From: Leptobrachium leishanense
Lineage: Eukaryota > Chordata > Amphibia > Anura > Megophryidae
DNA length: 64,000 nucleotides
Direction of reading: 5' to 3'
Assembly: GCA_009667805.1 (NCBI GenBank)
Contig: CM019066.1
Coordinates: 5,580,001-5,644,000, forward strand
The notes beneath the pieces were generated by a model, which saw only the letters and a list, made by a program, of their open reading frames with translations, made no database searches and was not told the origin of the DNA. Of the stretch, positions 61,437-64,000 are shown one piece after another. How positions within the stretch are numbered: the first letter of the stretch is position 1; each line of letters opens with the position of its first letter. Both the position numbers and the translations under genes were made by a program.

Positions 61437-64000
61437 TTATTGTTTGCTGTGCCTATGCTGACTGTTTTGAATGTTCTCCTTCCTATGACATTGTGGCCCT
61501 GCGAGGCCTTTTTCTTTGCTTGTTTTGCTGACTTTATTTCAAAATAAAAACTTTAAATACAAAAAAAAAAAAACTTGCTACGCATCGAAAACGCACCAAA
61601 TTGCACTTACTCGTTTCCCTCCAAAAAACCCTCCGAAGCCTTGAGATAAGACATAAAGCTTCCCCCTCCCCGGAACTTTTCTCTGAACTTTCAAGCACGC
61701 GCTCCTCTCTGAAGCAGTTACTACTTGACGATGTCGCTAAACAAATCCTTTGGTCACGCCGCCTTTTTTACGAAAAGGCTAATAAATTAGACACCTTGCT
61801 GGCACGCACCCTTAGGCCTAGGAATAAATTCTCACCTATCCCGGTCATCAAGACGGCCAACGGTACTTTGGTTAACACCCCACAAGGGATTTGCGGGGCT
61901 TTTACAACGTACTATTCTACTCTGTATAACCATTCGCCCCACCATACCCCAGATGACAAGAACCACTTGGAGTCCATCTCCTCTTTTCTAGCCTCCCTCT
62001 CTCTACCACAATTGGATGATTCTCATAAATTGAGTCTTAGTGCTCCGATTCTAGAAGAGGAGGTTAATAGCGCCATCTCGGCATTAGGGGGTTCTAAATC
62101 CCCGGGCCCGGATGGGTTCTCAGGGGAGTACTATAAAGCTCTACGTCCAGAACTGGTCCCTTTCTTGACATCGGTTTTCAATGACTGTTTGGAGGGTGGG
62201 ACCCTTCATCCTGATATGTTGTTAGCAAAAATTGCCCTTATTCCCAAAGAAGGTAAAGATCCTACTGCGGTTGAGAGTTATCGTCCTATATCTCTCATTA
62301 ATTATGATGTCAAAGTCTTAGCAAAAGTTTTAGCAGCACGCCTGAGTCCACTACTCCAACTTTTGGTCCATCCGGATCAGGTTGGCTTTGTCCCAAATCG
62401 TCAGTTATACGACAACACCAGACGCAATGCAGACCTGATCTGGTGGTTGTCTTCCCACGAGACGCCTTCTCTCGTCCTTTCTTTGGACGCGGAGAAGGCT
62501 TTTGACAGGGTGGAGTGGCCCTTCCTTTTCTCTACTATGTCCTGTTTTGGCCTTCCCGAAAATTATCTTACTCTGGTGAGGGCTCTCTACTCTGATATGA
62601 CGGCGCAGGTCCAGATTTCAGGTTGCTATCCCACGCGGTTCCCTATCCTTAACGGCACTCGACAAGGCTGTCCTCTATCGCCCCTTCTTTATCTCCTCTC
62701 CCTAGAACCCCTTTTGACTGCCATCCGACTCCACTCTGGAATAAAGGGAGTATCGGTGGGTGGGGAGGATTTCACTGTCTCGGCTTACGCGGATGACATC
62801 CTCCTCACCTTAACAGATCCTATCCCCTCCCTATCCCATCTCAGATCACTTTTACGCGACTTTGCTAGCCTCGCGGGGCTTCGCATTAATTATTCTAAAT
62901 CCTGTGCTATGCCACTCCACATGTTAAGCGCTGATACATCTCAAATTGAGTCTGACTATGGGTTTCGTCTTGCTACTTCTGAAATACCTTATCTAGGTAT
63001 CCAACTTACTACTGACCCCAAGGCCTTATACCGTAGGAACTTCACCACCATGGTCCATCGGATTAAGTGTGATTTGGAGCGTTGGTGCGACAAGCCCGTT
63101 TCGTGGATGGGGCGCATTCATAGTATAAAAATGAATGTACTCCCGCGCATTATTTTCCTATTCCAGACGTTGCCTCTTCTACTTACTCGCCGGGACTTAG
63201 CTGGACTCCAACAGGCAATTGACTCGTTCGTTTGGCAAAATAAAAGACGTAGGATTGCGCGCCACTTACTATATCGCCCTAAGACTCGAGGCGGACTGGG
63301 GCTCCCTAATCTCTATTTATATTATTGTGCGGCCCAGTTGGCTCAGGTGGTGGCTTGGCACTCTTCGTCCACCAATAGACGATGGGTCGCTTTGGAAGCT
63401 GCCTTTATGTCCCCTGACCGCCCTGACCTATATGTCTGGCTCCCTAAAATTTCCAGACCTATTTTGCGGACGATGTGCCCCTCAGTGCTGACCTCCCTAC
63501 GTATCTTTGAGTTAGTTAGGACGAAGTTCGCGCTGGTGGGCGACTCCTCTCCCCTCACCCCTTTCTTACGCAATAGGGAATTTCCCCCAGGACTTAACGC
63601 TGTAGACTTTCGTGGGCTAGTGGGTGCGGGGCTTTTACGATATCGAGATCTATATCAGAGAGGACGTCTCATCACTTTTTCAGAACTACAGGAACAGTGT
63701 CATCTGACTCCATTTCACTTTTTTAGGTTTCTGCAGATAAGACATTTTGCTACAACTTTGCGCTTAGAGACGGTCGCGACTGTTCCTCTCACGACCTTTG
63801 AGCGTTTATGTCTGGCGGATGGCCCTCAGAAAGGGCTCATATCCCAACTATACCTCCTCCTTAGCTCTAGCCGGGGCAGTGGGGGCCCCTCACATACTGT
63901 GATAAGTGGGAGATGGACTTGTGTGATCCCTTGCCAGGTGATGAATGGGAGGAGATCTGGGAGCAGACGGCTAGGTCCTCCATTTGTGTTACCCACCAGG

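Larger units (their letters stand above)
59754..61570 (+). mobile_element. Non-autonomous poly(A) retroelement inserted in L1 ORF2
   Basis: It is flanked by a 12-bp duplication, AAACTTGCTACG (59742-59753 and 61571-61582), and ends with AATAAA (about 61543) and a poly(A) tail. These are the marks of L1-type target-primed insertion. Its 5' start GGGGGCGTGGCCGGC resembles the start of the host L1, and GGCGGCCATCTTG (59977) is the inverted YY1-like motif. It has no endonuclease or reverse transcriptase. It has one long frame, a C/T-rich stretch with a C run near 60867-60883, and a 76-bp tandem repeat before the tail. Confidence 0.8.
57088..64000 (+). mobile_element. L1-clade LINE, continues past the window edge
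   Basis: It starts GGGGGCGTGGCTTGGC, with AAGATGGCCGC at 57111 (a YY1-like motif also found near the start of mammalian L1 promoters). The layout is a 124-bp 5' region, ORF1 (57212-58186), a T-rich inter-ORF stretch (58187-58841), and ORF2 from 58842 beyond the window. It cuts the right terminal repeat of a Tc1 element. The only large disturbance is an inserted element at 59754-61570. Little decay otherwise suggests a fairly young copy. Confidence 0.85.
58842..64000 (+). pseudogene. L1 ORF2 (endonuclease and reverse transcriptase), broken and cut by the window edge
   Basis: The first 144 residues form an APE-type endonuclease: LNVKGLN, IQETH with Glu38, NIYAP with Tyr110, and GGDMN with Asp140 and Asn142. 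TGA at 59274-59276 stops the frame. The same frame then continues (VDRSDRT...) to the WSDHAD motif near 59528 and on to 59753. After the inserted element it resumes in phase at 61571. Reverse transcriptase follows: SYRPISLINYDVK, LVLSLDAEKAFDRVEW, NGTRQGCPLSPLLY and AYADDILL (YADD at 62786-62797). It stays open to about 63860. The expected C-terminal KWEMDL...WEEIWEQ lies in another frame, so a frameshift is likely at 63860-63892. Confidence 0.85.

Overview
The window is vertebrate nuclear DNA, most likely from a frog or other amphibian. The reasons are indirect: cut-and-paste DNA transposons dominate (hAT, PIF/Harbinger, piggyBac and Tc1/mariner types) alongside an L1-clade LINE, gypsy-type LTR elements, an L2-like fragment and a hammerhead-bearing tandem repeat. 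There are no operons, ribosome binding sites or bacterial genes. I recognise no host protein-coding gene, rRNA, working tRNA gene or CRISPR array. Nearly all long open frames are transposon proteins or tandem repeats whose unit length is a multiple of three.

Layout. 1-2724: piggyBac-like non-autonomous copies, one inserted head-on into a sibling, one carrying a hAT element. 2730-4786: a minus-strand Tc1 relic carrying a tRNA-type SINE and a solo LTR. 7.4-8.9 kb: a long non-autonomous element with a solo LTR inside. 10582-11823: the full-length piggyBac-like copy, whose right half is a chain of about ten stem-loops. 13596-16261: a three-level nest (hAT in hAT, with a Harbinger MITE in the inner one). 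17811-18779 and 20385-21750: two unrelated DNA elements that carry the same minisatellite. 25800-28640 and 39062-42276: two hAT copies sharing a piggyBac insertion at the same internal site. 30.7-31.4 kb: a 54-bp minisatellite. 31812-33666: hAT within hAT. 42684-43392: two tandem 393-bp units with a textbook hammerhead ribozyme. 47.8-49.4 kb: a probable Penelope-like or related element with a second, less perfect hammerhead-like fold. 49.4-52 kb: Tc1, Helitron, hAT and mariner relics. 53149-57087: a Tc1 element broken by a solo LTR and a deleted gypsy element, and finally cut by an L1 that fills the rest of the window.

The L1 (57088 to the window edge) has an intact 324-residue ORF1 and an ORF2 with endonuclease and reverse transcriptase domains. 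ORF2 carries one in-frame stop, a 1.8-kb insertion of another poly(A)-tailed element and a probable late frameshift. Many insertions are proven inside the window itself by exact target-site duplications, and several also by empty-site copies elsewhere in the window. The nesting therefore gives a relative order of transposon activity.

The observation most worth following is the hammerhead-bearing tandem repeat at 42.7-43.4 kb, which has the architecture of a retrozyme. The next is the shared minisatellite in two different transposons. Family names rest on termini, target-site duplication length and protein motifs read by eye; no database was searched.
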